Assembly: GCF_900113125.1 (NCBI RefSeq) | Contig: NZ_FOOG01000001.1 | Coordinates: 186,001-250,000 of the forward strand | Reading direction: 5' to 3' | From: Halobacillus alkaliphilus | Lineage (GTDB): Bacteria; Bacillota; Bacilli; Bacillales; Halobacillaceae | DNA length: 64,000 nt | Notes under the pieces: generated by a model | What the model was told of the DNA's origin: nothing | Database searches by the model: none | Seen by the model: only the letters and a program-made list of their open reading frames with translations | Shown: one piece after another, positions 26,270 through 34,083 of the stretch | Layout: each line of letters begins with the position of its first letter | How positions within the stretch are numbered: the stretch's first letter is position 1 | Position numbers and translations under genes: made by a program

Positions 26270-27817
26270 GTGGATATTTTTGATAAAATCAATGAACTAT
26301 ACGATAAACGCCGTCAGGTCCAAATGGGGGGCGGGGATGACAGAATAGATAAGCAACATGACAAAGGAAAGTGGACAGCCAGAGAGCGGATCGATTACCT
26401 TGTAGATGAAGATTCATTTATTGAATTGAATCCATTTATCGAACACCGTCACGATGCTTTCGGCATGGATGGAAAAACAGCTCCTGGCGAAGGGGTAGTT
26501 ACGGGTTTTGGAAAAATCGACGGACGGGATATTTATTTATTTGCCCAGGATTTTACTGTATATGGCGGCGCGCTTGGTGAGATGCACGCAAAGAAAATAG
26601 CAGCCGTAATGGATCTAGCCGTTAAAAACGGAACTCCTTTCATTGGTTTAAATGATTCAGGAGGGGCAAGAATTCAAGAAGGAGTATCCTCTCTGGATGG
26701 GTATGGTCAGGTTTTTTACCGCAACTCTATTTATTCAGGAGTTATTCCCCAAATTTCTGTTATTATGGGTCCTTGTGCTGGAGGAGCTGTTTACTCACCT
26801 GCGATTACCGACTTTGTTATTATGGTGGAAAAAACCTCACAAATGTTCATAACCGGCCCAAAAGTAATCGAAACGGTTACAGGTGAACAAATATCCTCGG
26901 AGGATCTTGGCGGGGCTAAGGTTCATAATACATTGAGTGGCAACGCTCATTTAAAAACGGAAGATGAAGCTGCTGCGCTTGATGCAGTTAAAGATTTAGT
27001 CAGCTATCTGCCTCAGAATAATAGGGAAAGACCTCCAGAATCAGAAGTCATGGAAGATGATAATTATCTTCCTGATCTAACGGATAAGATTCCTTTTGAT
27101 CCGCTGCGTCCTTATGACGTAAGGATCATAATCGATGAAGTAGTGGATAAAGGGTCTTTCTTTGAAATCCATAAAGATTTTGCGAAAAATATAGTGGTAG
27201 GCTTCGCTCGGTTAAATGGAAAAACAGTAGGACTCGTATGTAACCAGCCTAAATACATGGCGGGCGGTCTTGATATTGATTCCAGCGATAAAGCTTCCCG
27301 TTTTATTCGTTTTTGTGATGCTTTTAATATTCCCTTGATTACTTTTGAAGATGTGACGGGCTTTTTCCCGGGAATTAAACAAGAACACGGCGGCATTATA
27401 AGGCACGGAGCGAAGATTTTGTATGCATATTCCGAAGCAACCGTTCCAAAGCTGACGGTAATTACACGAAAAGCCTATGGTGGTGCATATGTTGCATTAA
27501 ACAGTAAGTCCATTGGTGCAGATCTTGTTTATGCATGGCCGAATGCCGAGATAGCGGTCATGGGACCTGAAGGCGCAGCGAATATTATTTTTGCAAAGGA
27601 TATTAAGGAAAGTGAAAACCCTGAAGAGACACGAAAGAGCAAGATCGATGAATATCGGGAGAGGTTTGCTAATCCTTATGTAGCAGCAGGACTCGGCATG
27701 GTTGATGATGTGATTGATCCGAGGGAAACGAGGATTACATTAATTAAGGCGCTGGATATGTTAAAAAATAAGCATGAAGACCGTCCTTATAAAAAACATG
27801 GAAACATCCCTCTTTAA
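26270..27817 (+). CDS. Acyl-CoA carboxyltransferase beta subunit (MmdA/PccB, YqjD)
   Basis: 515 aa biotin-dependent carboxyltransferase. It contains GKWTARERIDYLVD, NDSGGARIQEGVSSLDGY, GPCAGGAVYSPA and FEDVTGFFPGIKQEHGG with ITRKAYGGAYVA. In context it is either the beta subunit of propionyl-CoA carboxylase, making methylmalonyl-CoA for the epimerase and mutase, or a methylmalonyl-CoA decarboxylase subunit; no biotin carboxylase or biotin carrier gene is adjacent to decide this. The start is GTG 26270 with GGAGGAG at 26254-26260. It matches yqjD of B. subtilis, which also follows an epimerase-like gene (yqjC). Confidence 0.9.
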   Translation: MDIFDKINELYDKRRQVQMGGGDDRIDKQHDKGKWTARERIDYLVDEDSFIELNPFIEHRHDAFGMDGKTAPGEGVVTGFGKIDGRDIYLFAQDFTVYGGALGEMHAKKIAAVMDLAVKNGTPFIGLNDSGGARIQEGVSSLDGYGQVFYRNSIYSGVIPQISVIMGPCAGGAVYSPAITDFVIMVEKTSQMFITGPKVIETVTGEQISSEDLGGAKVHNTLSGNAHLKTEDEAAALDAVKDLVSYLPQNNRERPPESEVMEDDNYLPDLTDKIPFDPLRPYDVRIIIDEVVDKGSFFEIHKDFAKNIVVGFARLNGKTVGLVCNQPKYMAGGLDIDSSDKASRFIRFCDAFNIPLITFEDVTGFFPGIKQEHGGIIRHGAKILYAYSEATVPKLTVITRKAYGGAYVALNSKSIGADLVYAWPNAEIAVMGPEGAANIIFAKDIKESENPEETRKSKIDEYRERFANPYVAAGLGMVDDVIDPRETRITLIKALDMLKNKHEDRPYKKHGNIPL

Positions 27818-27886
27818 TTGACACCACCTCTTAGTTCAGCTAACGTACTAAGAGGATATGGTTTACATACGAAGGAGGACAATGAA

Positions 27887-29014
27887 ATGGTTACAATTAA
27901 TAAAGAACGTGTGCTTGAAGAATTCTTAGAATTAGTCCAGGTGGACTCTGAAACGGGAGCTGAAGCTGAGATTTCTGAAGTTCTCAAAAAAAAATTTAAG
28001 GACCTTGGACTTGAGGTTTTGGAAGATGATGCAAAATCTATTACCGGTCACGGAGCAAACAATTTAATCTGCAACTTAAAAGGTTCTAAAAAAGAGGCAG
28101 CCCCTATATATTTCACTTCTCACATGGATACTGTGGTTCCAGGCAATGGAGTGAATCCTTCCGTGAAAGACGGCTACGTTGTAAGTGATGGAACAACGAT
28201 CCTCGGAGCAGATGATAAAGCCGGGGTAGCAGCGATACTTGAAGCAATTCGTTCCCTTCAAGAGCAAAAGGTAGACCATGGAGACTTACAGTTTATTATC
28301 ACCGTTGGAGAGGAAAGCGGACTTGTAGGAGCGAAAGCACTGGACAGTTCACTTTTAAAAGCTAAATATGGTTATGCCATCGATAGTGATGGGGCAGTAG
28401 GAAATATCATCGTTGCCGCTCCTACACAGGCAAAAATAAACGCAGTAGTTAAAGGGAAGACGGCCCATGCAGGCGTTGCTCCTGAAAAAGGAATTTCTGC
28501 TATTACTCTCGCCTCAAAAGCAATTGCCAGGATGCCTCTTGGTCGTATTGATGAGGAGACTACAGCCAATATTGGTCGCTTTGAAGGCGGGCAGAAGACG
28601 AACATTGTGTGCGACCACGTAGAAATATTAGCGGAAGCCCGCTCTTTAGTGCCTGAAAAGATGCAGGAACAAGTGGAGAAAATGAAGCAAGCCTTTCATG
28701 AAACAGCAGAAGAAATGGGAGGAGAAGTCGATTTGGATATTGAAATCATGTATCCAGGCTTCAAGCAGAAGGAAGGCGATCAGGTAGTAGAAATTGCCCG
28801 CGCAGCTGCTTCAAAAATTGGTCGGGAAAGCCAGCTTCTGACAAGTGGAGGCGGCAGTGACGCCAATATTATAGCTGGCTACGGCGTACCAACTGTTAAT
28901 TTATCAGTAGGCTATGAAGAGATCCATACCAAGAATGAACGCATACCGGTTGCTGAACTGGAAAAAATAGCTGAATTTGTAACAGCAATCATTCAAGAGG
29001 CCGCAGAACAATAA
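27887..29014 (+). CDS. M20 family peptidase, PepT/YqjE-like
   Basis: 375 aa zinc peptidase of the tripeptidase T type. Metal-binding and catalytic segments: TSHMDTVVPGNGVNP, ILGADDKAGVAAI, VGEESGLVGAKAL and, near the C-terminus, TSGGGSDANI. ATG 27887 follows AAGGAGGA at 27872-27879; reading from TTG 27818 would include this site and an unrelated leader. It directly follows yqjD as in B. subtilis, with a 69-base gap that probably keeps it in the same transcript, and ends at a terminator. Confidence 0.88.
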   Translation: MVTINKERVLEEFLELVQVDSETGAEAEISEVLKKKFKDLGLEVLEDDAKSITGHGANNLICNLKGSKKEAAPIYFTSHMDTVVPGNGVNPSVKDGYVVSDGTTILGADDKAGVAAILEAIRSLQEQKVDHGDLQFIITVGEESGLVGAKALDSSLLKAKYGYAIDSDGAVGNIIVAAPTQAKINAVVKGKTAHAGVAPEKGISAITLASKAIARMPLGRIDEETTANIGRFEGGQKTNIVCDHVEILAEARSLVPEKMQEQVEKMKQAFHETAEEMGGEVDLDIEIMYPGFKQKEGDQVVEIARAAASKIGRESQLLTSGGGSDANIIAGYGVPTVNLSVGYEEIHTKNERIPVAELEKIAEFVTAIIQEAAEQ

Positions 29015-29024
29015 TAGGATATTA

Positions 29025-29056
29025 AAAATCCCGGAGATAAATTCCGGGATTTTTTG
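29025..29056 (+). terminator. Intrinsic terminator after the PepT-like gene
   Basis: AAATCCCGGA pairs with TTCCGGGATTT across GATAAA, followed by T residues. Confidence 0.9.
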
Positions 29057-29096
29057 TGTTCACTTGATTGTATTCAGACCTTCTTTTCAAATATGT

Positions 29097-29119
29097 TACA
29101 ATAGAAGAACAAGAGTTCG
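29097..29119 (+). promoter_or_regulatory. LexA-like SOS box overlapping the dinB promoter
   Basis: GAAC-AAGA-GTTCG at 29107-29119 matches the Bacillus LexA operator CGAAC(N4)GTTCG at nine of ten bases (A replaces the first C). It lies just after a -10-like TACAAT at 29097-29102 (a weak -35 TTCAGA is 18 bases upstream) and 18 bases before the dinB start. Confidence 0.65.
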
Positions 29120-29137
29120 AAAAAAGGAAGGATTAAT

Positions 29138-30382
29138 GTGTCTAAATGGTATCCTAAGAATGGACGAGTTATATTTCATGTGGATATGAACAGCTTTTAT
29201 GCTTCGGTCGAAATGGCATTCGATCCCAAATTGAAAGGAAAGCCGCTTGCGATTGCTGGAAACCCTGAAGAACGGCGAGGAATTGTGGTTACAAGCAGCT
29301 ATGAGGCAAGAAAATTTGGGGTGAAAACAACAATGCCAGTTGGAGAGGCTAGACGTTTGTGCCCTGAATTAATGGTTATGAGACCTAACTTCGAAAGATA
29401 TCGTACCGCTTCTAAAGAAATGTTTAAGATATTGGCAGATGTAACCTCACTCGTTCAGCCTGTTTCCATTGACGAAGGATACATGGACATTACGAATTGT
29501 GCTTCGCAAGGTTCCCCACCTGAAATTGCTGAGCGGATTCAGCAGCGAATTGCAGATGAACTCGATCTTCCATGCAGTATAGGAATAGCACCGAATAAGT
29601 TCTTGGCAAAAATGGCTTCTGATATGAAAAAACCGATGGGAATTACGATACTAAGAAAAAGAGATCTTCAGAATAAGCTATGGCCATTACCTATCGAAGA
29701 AATGTATGGAGTGGGCGACAAAACTGCAGAAAAGCTGCGAAGAATTAAAGTAGAAACAATTGGAGATCTAGCCGTACATCCTGTCCTTGAATTAAAGCGC
29801 CTGCTCGGTATTAATGGGGAGCGTCTGCAAAATCGTGCAAATGGCGATGATCAACGCCCTGTTGATCCTGATGCAGTTCATGAATTTAAAAGTATCGGTA
29901 CTTCTACTACTTTACCCGAAGATACTACAGATGATCAGGAAGTGCGCAGTGTGCTGCGAAAGTTAACACATAAAGTGGAAGCACGCATGAAAAATAAAAA
30001 AGTGCTCGCACAGAATGTACAACTTATGATTCGTTATCATGACAGAAAAACCGTTACAAGAAGCCGGCAATTAAAGGAGTTCATACAATCAGCCGAAGAT
30101 TTGTTCCAAGTTTCTTTACAGCTCTTTGATGAACATTGGAATCAGGAACCAATACGCCTGCTTGGAATAACAGCTCAAGATCTAGCTGAAAAATCTGAAA
30201 TTACCCAGCAGCTCGATTTATTTAATTATGAACAATATGCAAGCAAAGAGAAGTTATATAAGGCCATAGATGATCTAACTGAAAAGTATGGAAGCAACCC
30301 ATTTCAGCCGTTGTCAGCTCCTCAGAACAACACGGTTACCACCAGCTTTCAAAAGGACTTCCTGGATGATTTTAAAAAATAA
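29138..30382 (+). CDS. dinB: DNA polymerase IV (Y-family)
   Basis: 414 aa error-prone translesion polymerase. The catalytic N-terminus has HVDMNSFYASVEMAFDP, the palm has QPVSIDEGYMDIT, followed by GIAPNKFLAKMASDMKKP and a helix-hairpin-helix thumb (MYGVGDKTAEKLRRI); the little-finger domain follows. The C-terminus FNYEQYASKEKLYKAID leads to NTVTTSFQKDFLDDF, a possible clamp-binding tail. The start is GTG 29138 with AAGGAAGGA at 29125-29133. It corresponds by position to yqjH (polY1) of B. subtilis. Confidence 0.95.
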   Translation: MSKWYPKNGRVIFHVDMNSFYASVEMAFDPKLKGKPLAIAGNPEERRGIVVTSSYEARKFGVKTTMPVGEARRLCPELMVMRPNFERYRTASKEMFKILADVTSLVQPVSIDEGYMDITNCASQGSPPEIAERIQQRIADELDLPCSIGIAPNKFLAKMASDMKKPMGITILRKRDLQNKLWPLPIEEMYGVGDKTAEKLRRIKVETIGDLAVHPVLELKRLLGINGERLQNRANGDDQRPVDPDAVHEFKSIGTSTTLPEDTTDDQEVRSVLRKLTHKVEARMKNKKVLAQNVQLMIRYHDRKTVTRSRQLKEFIQSAEDLFQVSLQLFDEHWNQEPIRLLGITAQDLAEKSEITQQLDLFNYEQYASKEKLYKAIDDLTEKYGSNPFQPLSAPQNNTVTTSFQKDFLDDFKK

Positions 30383-30399
30383 ACCTCACAATAATTACA

Positions 30400-30432
30400 A
30401 AGAGACAGGAGAGTATGACTCCTGTCTCTTTT
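30400..30432 (+). terminator. Intrinsic terminator after dinB
   Basis: AAGAGACAGGA pairs with TCCTGTCTCTT, followed by T residues. Confidence 0.9.
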
Positions 30433-30463
30433 CTCATACTAAGAGTGAAGGGAGGATATTTAT

Positions 30464-30592
30464 ATGGGTAAAGATCGACAAGAGAAGAAATTAAAAAATT
30501 CAAGAAGAGTAGAATCTGACCGAGATCAGCAATTAAGCTATCCTGGGGCTACTTCTATGGAAGGGCCAGAAGAAGCAAGAAAACGAAAATAA
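30464..30592 (+). CDS. YpzI-like small hydrophilic protein, 42 aa
   Basis: Very short gene with a strong GGGAGGA at 30450-30456 and ATG 30464. The product MGKDRQEKKLKNSRRVESDR ... ends SMEGPEEARKRK; it is highly charged, without hydrophobic segments. The start MGKDRQEKKLK and the GATxMEGPEEA stretch resemble the small YpzI family of bacilli; I recall that family only loosely, so this is tentative. It sits between the dinB terminator and sspP, 27 bases before the latter, so both may be expressed together late in sporulation. Confidence 0.6.
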   Translation: MGKDRQEKKLKNSRRVESDRDQQLSYPGATSMEGPEEARKRK

Positions 30593-30619
30593 CTTTAATT
30601 TGATTAGGAGGGTAAAGCG

Positions 30620-30772
30620 ATGTCACCAAGAAAAAAAGGACCTAAACAGCAAGACAGACCTAATTTGCCCACAGGACCCGATCAGCCTTATGGCACTCCT
30701 ATAGAGGGATCTCATAAAGTTAAAAACCAAAACCATTCCCGTCAAAATCAGAAAACCTCCCATGATATGTAA
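30620..30772 (+). CDS. sspP: Small acid-soluble spore protein P
   Basis: 50 aa, found by its ribosome site (AGGAGGG at 30606-30612) and sequence. The C-terminal half HKVKNQNHSRQNQKTSHDM closely follows the SspP (CotL) C-terminus pattern KKVKNxNHTRQxxxxSHDM, and the Pro/Gly-rich middle (GPDQPYGTPIEGS) fits too. SspP is a minor spore-core protein made in the forespore. In B. subtilis its partner is sspO, which is not next to it here. A perfect small terminator follows. Confidence 0.85.
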   Translation: MSPRKKGPKQQDRPNLPTGPDQPYGTPIEGSHKVKNQNHSRQNQKTSHDM

Positions 30773-30783
30773 TATATAGTATT

Positions 30784-30806
30784 AAAGGCAGCTCAGCTGC
30801 CTTTTA
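30784..30806 (+). terminator. Intrinsic terminator after sspP
   Basis: A perfect palindrome AAAGGCAGCT/AGCTGCCTTT followed by TATATT. Confidence 0.85.
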
Positions 30807-30869
30807 TATTGGGTTCATTAAACATTCATGCAAGTATTTCATAATAACATTATTATGTTAATACGGTTA

Positions 30870-31193
30870 GTTGAAGACTCGATTTCGAGATAACTCTGGC
30901 CCGTTGCCAAAAAATGAGGAGAGCGGCTACGGAAAAAACTCACTTTCCTGCGGCCTTACATGACGTAGGGTCGATCGAAGTGCCACAGGACATGGCGACT
31001 TTAGTCGATCCTCCTTTTACCATGAGCCTTGGTCTCTGTCACTCCCTATGGGGTCTCAGATCCCGCAGGGCTGTTAAGCCCGAGGAAGCTCACCTCAGAA
31101 GAGGTTCGACTAAGAACGCCACATCGTATGGCAACGTCGAACGACCCTGCGTCGTGCAGGGCCGGAAGGCGAAATGTCTCGAAACTGAGTCTT
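30870..31193 (+). repeat. Decayed intergenic element, copy 2 (about 320 bp, terminal inverted repeats)
   Basis: AAGACTCGATTTCGAGA (30874-30890) and TCTCGAAACTGAGTCTT (31177-31193) are inverted repeats of one another at 15 of 17 positions, and the right end matches copy 1 (21791-21807) at 16 of 17. The interior holds hairpins of one design: an AAGTGCCA/TGGCGACTT stem inside GGTCGAT/GTCGATCC (about 30969-31013), GTTCGAC...GCCA/TGGC...GTCGAAC (about 31107-31144), and CCCTGC/GCAGGG (31145-31161). The two open frames through it have no ribosome site or family. It separates sspP from the APC permease. Probably a MITE-like element. Confidence 0.65.
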
Positions 31194-31356
31194 AAAAAAC
31201 GGGAGCTTATCTTTAATAAGTTATAAATAGCCTTAATAGGGTTGCTTCGTCAAGTAATTTCTCGTATGAGAACAGTAGTATGACATATACTATTTTCAAA
31301 TTGCAAAGTAAATGTGATTTCGCAATTTGACTTTACTTAGAAGGGATCGCCCTTGT

Positions 31357-32688
31357 ATGGACAAACAGGAAACAACTGATAACAAAAAGATTCAGTGGTG
31401 GCAGCTCTCCTTAATTGGAGTAGGGTGCACAATTGGTACAGGTTTTTTCCTTGGTTCTGCTTTGGCATTGAAAAGAGGGGGGCCAGCCGTACTTCTCATC
31501 TTTTTGCTTGCTGCTATCGGAACATATGTAGTGTTCGATGCCTTATCAGCTATGACGGCCGAGGATCCACAGAAAGGTTCCTTTCGTGCTTATGCTAAAA
31601 AAGCTTATGGGAGATGGGCAGGCTTTAGCAACGGATGGGTGTATTGGTCTTCTGAATTGCTTATAATGGGGAGTCAGTTGACAGCTTTAGCCATATTTGC
31701 TCAATTTTGGTTTCCTAATGTCCCGCTTTGGGTTTCTTCAAGTGTATTTGGGGTTTTGGGGATCGGGGTTATTATTACCGGTGTTTCGGGGTTTGAAAGA
31801 TTTGAGAATATATTTGGCGTTATGAAAATAGCGGCAATTTTAATGTTTATTATTATTGCATTCCTAGCTGTAGGAGGAGTTTTGAAAGGCGGCCAGCCTG
31901 ACCCATCATTCACATGGGATAATAAAGGATTACTTCCACTTGGTTTAACTGGACTATGGGCTGCGTCTATTTACGTATTTTACAGTTTTGGTGGAATTGA
32001 AGTTATGGGTATTATGGCAAATGAACTAAAAAATCCGAAAGATGCTCCTAAGTCGGGAACATTTATGCTTTCATTACTTACAACTATTTATGTAGTATCC
32101 ATAGGCCTCGCACTATGGCTTGTCCCTTATACGAAATTTAACGGTGATGAAAGTCCATTTATTACCGCTTTAAGTAAGTATGATCTATCTTTTGTACCCC
32201 ATGCATTTAATGGAGCTTTAATAATTGGAGGTTTTTCCACTATGGTAGCCTCATTGTACGGGATCACAACCATATTAACCTCTTTGTCAGAAGATGGAGA
32301 TGCTCCTAAATTCTTCTCTAAGACAGGTCCTAGAAAAGTTCCTTATTATGCCGTATTGCTAACTATCGGGGGGTTAATTGCTTCAATAATAGTTGCTTTA
32401 CTGCTCCCAGAGAAAATATATGAATATTTAACCACAGCTGCCGGTCTTATGCTCTTATACATCTGGCTGTTTATCCTGTTTTCTTATAATAAAATTATGG
32501 AGTTAACTTCATTTAAACGTGTAAAAAGACTGATAGGGTTAGTGTTAATTTTGCTTGCAGTTTCGGGAACTTTATTAAATAAAACAAGTCGAATAGGTTT
32601 CTTTGTAAGCTTAGGGTTTTTACTGGTTATAGGTATTGTAACTATGATTATGAAAAAGAAATGGAAGCATTTAGAAGCCGAAGAGTAA
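31357..32688 (+). CDS. APC-family amino acid permease
   Basis: 443 aa with about twelve membrane helices. The first helix has the APC signature LIGVGCTIGTGFFLGSALAL, and a later segment FYSFGGIEVMGIMANELKNP is the typical helix 6-7 region of AAT/GABA-type amino acid permeases. Substrate is not predictable. ATG 31357 follows GAAGGGA at 31340-31346; an in-frame TTG/ATG further upstream lacks a ribosome site. It follows the copy-2 intergenic element. Its 3' end overlaps the convergent LysE-family gene by 18 bases. Confidence 0.88.
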   Translation: MDKQETTDNKKIQWWQLSLIGVGCTIGTGFFLGSALALKRGGPAVLLIFLLAAIGTYVVFDALSAMTAEDPQKGSFRAYAKKAYGRWAGFSNGWVYWSSELLIMGSQLTALAIFAQFWFPNVPLWVSSSVFGVLGIGVIITGVSGFERFENIFGVMKIAAILMFIIIAFLAVGGVLKGGQPDPSFTWDNKGLLPLGLTGLWAASIYVFYSFGGIEVMGIMANELKNPKDAPKSGTFMLSLLTTIYVVSIGLALWLVPYTKFNGDESPFITALSKYDLSFVPHAFNGALIIGGFSTMVASLYGITTILTSLSEDGDAPKFFSKTGPRKVPYYAVLLTIGGLIASIIVALLLPEKIYEYLTTAAGLMLLYIWLFILFSYNKIMELTSFKRVKRLIGLVLILLAVSGTLLNKTSRIGFFVSLGFLLVIGIVTMIMKKKWKHLEAEE

Positions 32689-33300
32689 TTGGAATGCTTG
32701 AAAACCAAAATAAACAGCAAATCCTAATAAACTTAAACCTGATAGAGTTGAGATTACTCTGAGCAGGCTGGGTGTTAAAACTTTTCTAAAGCCACTTGAC
32801 ACAGAAGCCATAAATACATCCCAGATCATTAAACCTAGAAGGACAGCACCTCCATAAAGAAGAACCTGAGCCATGTTATAACGATGAATGGTGTCAGCGA
32901 GAATGCTCCCATAAATACCCAGCCAGAAAAGAATGGATAATGGATTTGTAATTGCAAGCAGGAAGCCATTTGTGAACGTTTTCTTTAAAGATTCTCTACT
33001 TCTCAACTCCCTAATCCCAATTTCTTTTGTACCTTTAAAACTCTCGAAAGCCGTATAAAATAATACAAATGCTCCGAATAACCACAGAAATGATTTCATA
33101 AAAGGAATTTCTAAAAAATGAACCACTCCAAAAAACACACAAAGGATAAAAAATAAATCAGCAACAATAGATCCTAACCCAATAGCCCAGGAATGGAGGA
33201 AACCATTTTTGATTCCCTGGTCGATTTGTGCAGCGTTTATAGGACCGATTGGCGCGGCAAGCGATAACCCTAGCAAAATGTAACTAAAAAAAACCCCCAT
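32671..33300 (-). CDS. LysE/RhtB-family exporter
   Basis: 209 aa with six predicted membrane helices. The N-terminus LLGLSLAAPIGPINAAQIDQ carries the conserved APIGP motif of LysE-type amino acid exporters; FLLAITNPLSILFWLGIYG is the second hallmark segment. ATG 33300 is preceded by AAGGAG; GTG 33303 is one codon earlier and less well spaced. Transcribed toward the permease and sharing 18 bases of 3' coding sequence with it. Substrate not known. Confidence 0.88.
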   Translation of the reverse strand: MGVFFSYILLGLSLAAPIGPINAAQIDQGIKNGFLHSWAIGLGSIVADLFFILCVFFGVVHFLEIPFMKSFLWLFGAFVLFYTAFESFKGTKEIGIRELRSRESLKKTFTNGFLLAITNPLSILFWLGIYGSILADTIHRYNMAQVLLYGGAVLLGLMIWDVFMASVSSGFRKVLTPSLLRVISTLSGLSLLGFAVYFGFQAFQLLFGF

Positions 33301-33385
33301 CACGACACTCCTTCTTGAATGGCTTGTCCTATATATATTCAGTGTCGGAAAAGATTATGTAACATAGAGAAGGAAAGAGGTGTAA

Positions 33386-33418
33386 ATAAACCACTGTTCT
33401 CAAGGAACAGTGGTTTAT
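33386..33418. terminator. Hairpin terminator downstream of the 80-aa gene
   Basis: ATAAACCACTGTTC pairs perfectly with GAACAGTGGTTTAT; the minus-strand T-rich flank fits termination of the gene at 33423. Confidence 0.8.
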
Positions 33419-33422
33419 ACGT

Positions 33423-33665
33423 TCAGTTGGAAGCTTGATACGTTTCTACAATTAGACGCAGCAAATCGCTAGCCCGCTGAATTTCTTTCTGGTCAGTTTT
33501 AGAATTTAGGTCAGGGTCATGTATTAATTCATTGAGAGCCTCTTCAGCTATCTTCACATGCTGCTGTGCTTCTGCAACCCCGGTTTGATTCTCCTGCATC
33601 CGCTCAACTGCTTGTTTAGCCTGGGTCAACTGTTCTGTTACGTATTCAAAATGATCGAGGGGCAT
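33423..33665 (-). CDS. Small helical protein of unknown function, 80 aa
   Basis: 80 aa, entirely helical in appearance with heptad-like spacing (EYVTEQLTQAKQAVERMQE then EAQQHVKIAEEALNELIHD). No membrane segment or cysteine. GGAGGAAAAG (complement of 33668-33677) precedes ATG 33665, so it is very likely expressed. It resembles short DUF2524-type bacillar proteins in length and composition, but I cannot confirm a family. Confidence 0.65.
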   Translation of the reverse strand: MPLDHFEYVTEQLTQAKQAVERMQENQTGVAEAQQHVKIAEEALNELIHDPDLNSKTDQKEIQRASDLLRLIVETYQASN

Positions 33666-33787
33666 AACTTTTCCTCCTGTCTTTATCGTTAATTTAACTA
33701 TAATTTCATTATTTATACCCCCTTAAATCGTTTAATCATTATAATTAATTTTGAATGTTTACATACTAAGAAAAAGGAGGTAATGAC

Positions 33788-34012
33788 ATGGCGGAACAAA
33801 TCATCGCTGTCAGGAAAAATGAAGAGGGAAGTATTGTGGAAATGAAGTTATCATCAGGAAGAATAGTGGATTATCACGAGGCTCATCAATTGGCCAGAAA
33901 TGGAGAACTGGAGCATGTGAATCTAATTCGAGGGAAAGATGGAGAAGATCATTTGCGAAGTCAGCCAGATGGGAAAATCGACAATAATTTAGATAATCTT
34001 CCATCGTTCTAA
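33788..34012 (+). CDS. DUF3892 protein
   Basis: 74 aa. The whole protein matches the DUF3892 pattern: an opening IIAVRKNEEGSIVEMKLSSG, then HQLARNGELEHVNLIRGKDG and the closing LRSQPDGKIDNNLDNLPSF. Family function unknown; members are small and widespread in Firmicutes. A strong AAAAAGGAGG lies before ATG 33788 and a bidirectional terminator follows the gene. Confidence 0.88.
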   Translation: MAEQIIAVRKNEEGSIVEMKLSSGRIVDYHEAHQLARNGELEHVNLIRGKDGEDHLRSQPDGKIDNNLDNLPSF

Positions 34013-34032
34013 TTTAATGTATAATTAATAAT

Positions 34033-34078
34033 AAAAGATCAAGAGCGTGATCTTTAATAATCACGCTCTTGATCTTTC
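34033..34078. terminator. Bidirectional terminator
   Basis: AAAGATCAAGAGCGTGA and TCACGCTCTTGATCTTT form a perfect 17-bp stem between the convergent DUF3892 and aldehyde dehydrogenase genes. Confidence 0.92.
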
Positions 34079-34083
34079 TATGC

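Noticed and set aside
30914-31226. Overlapping frames of 93 and 65 codons as genes
   Set aside because: They lie within the inverted-repeat-bounded element copy 2, lack ribosome sites, and are by-products of its GC-rich hairpins.
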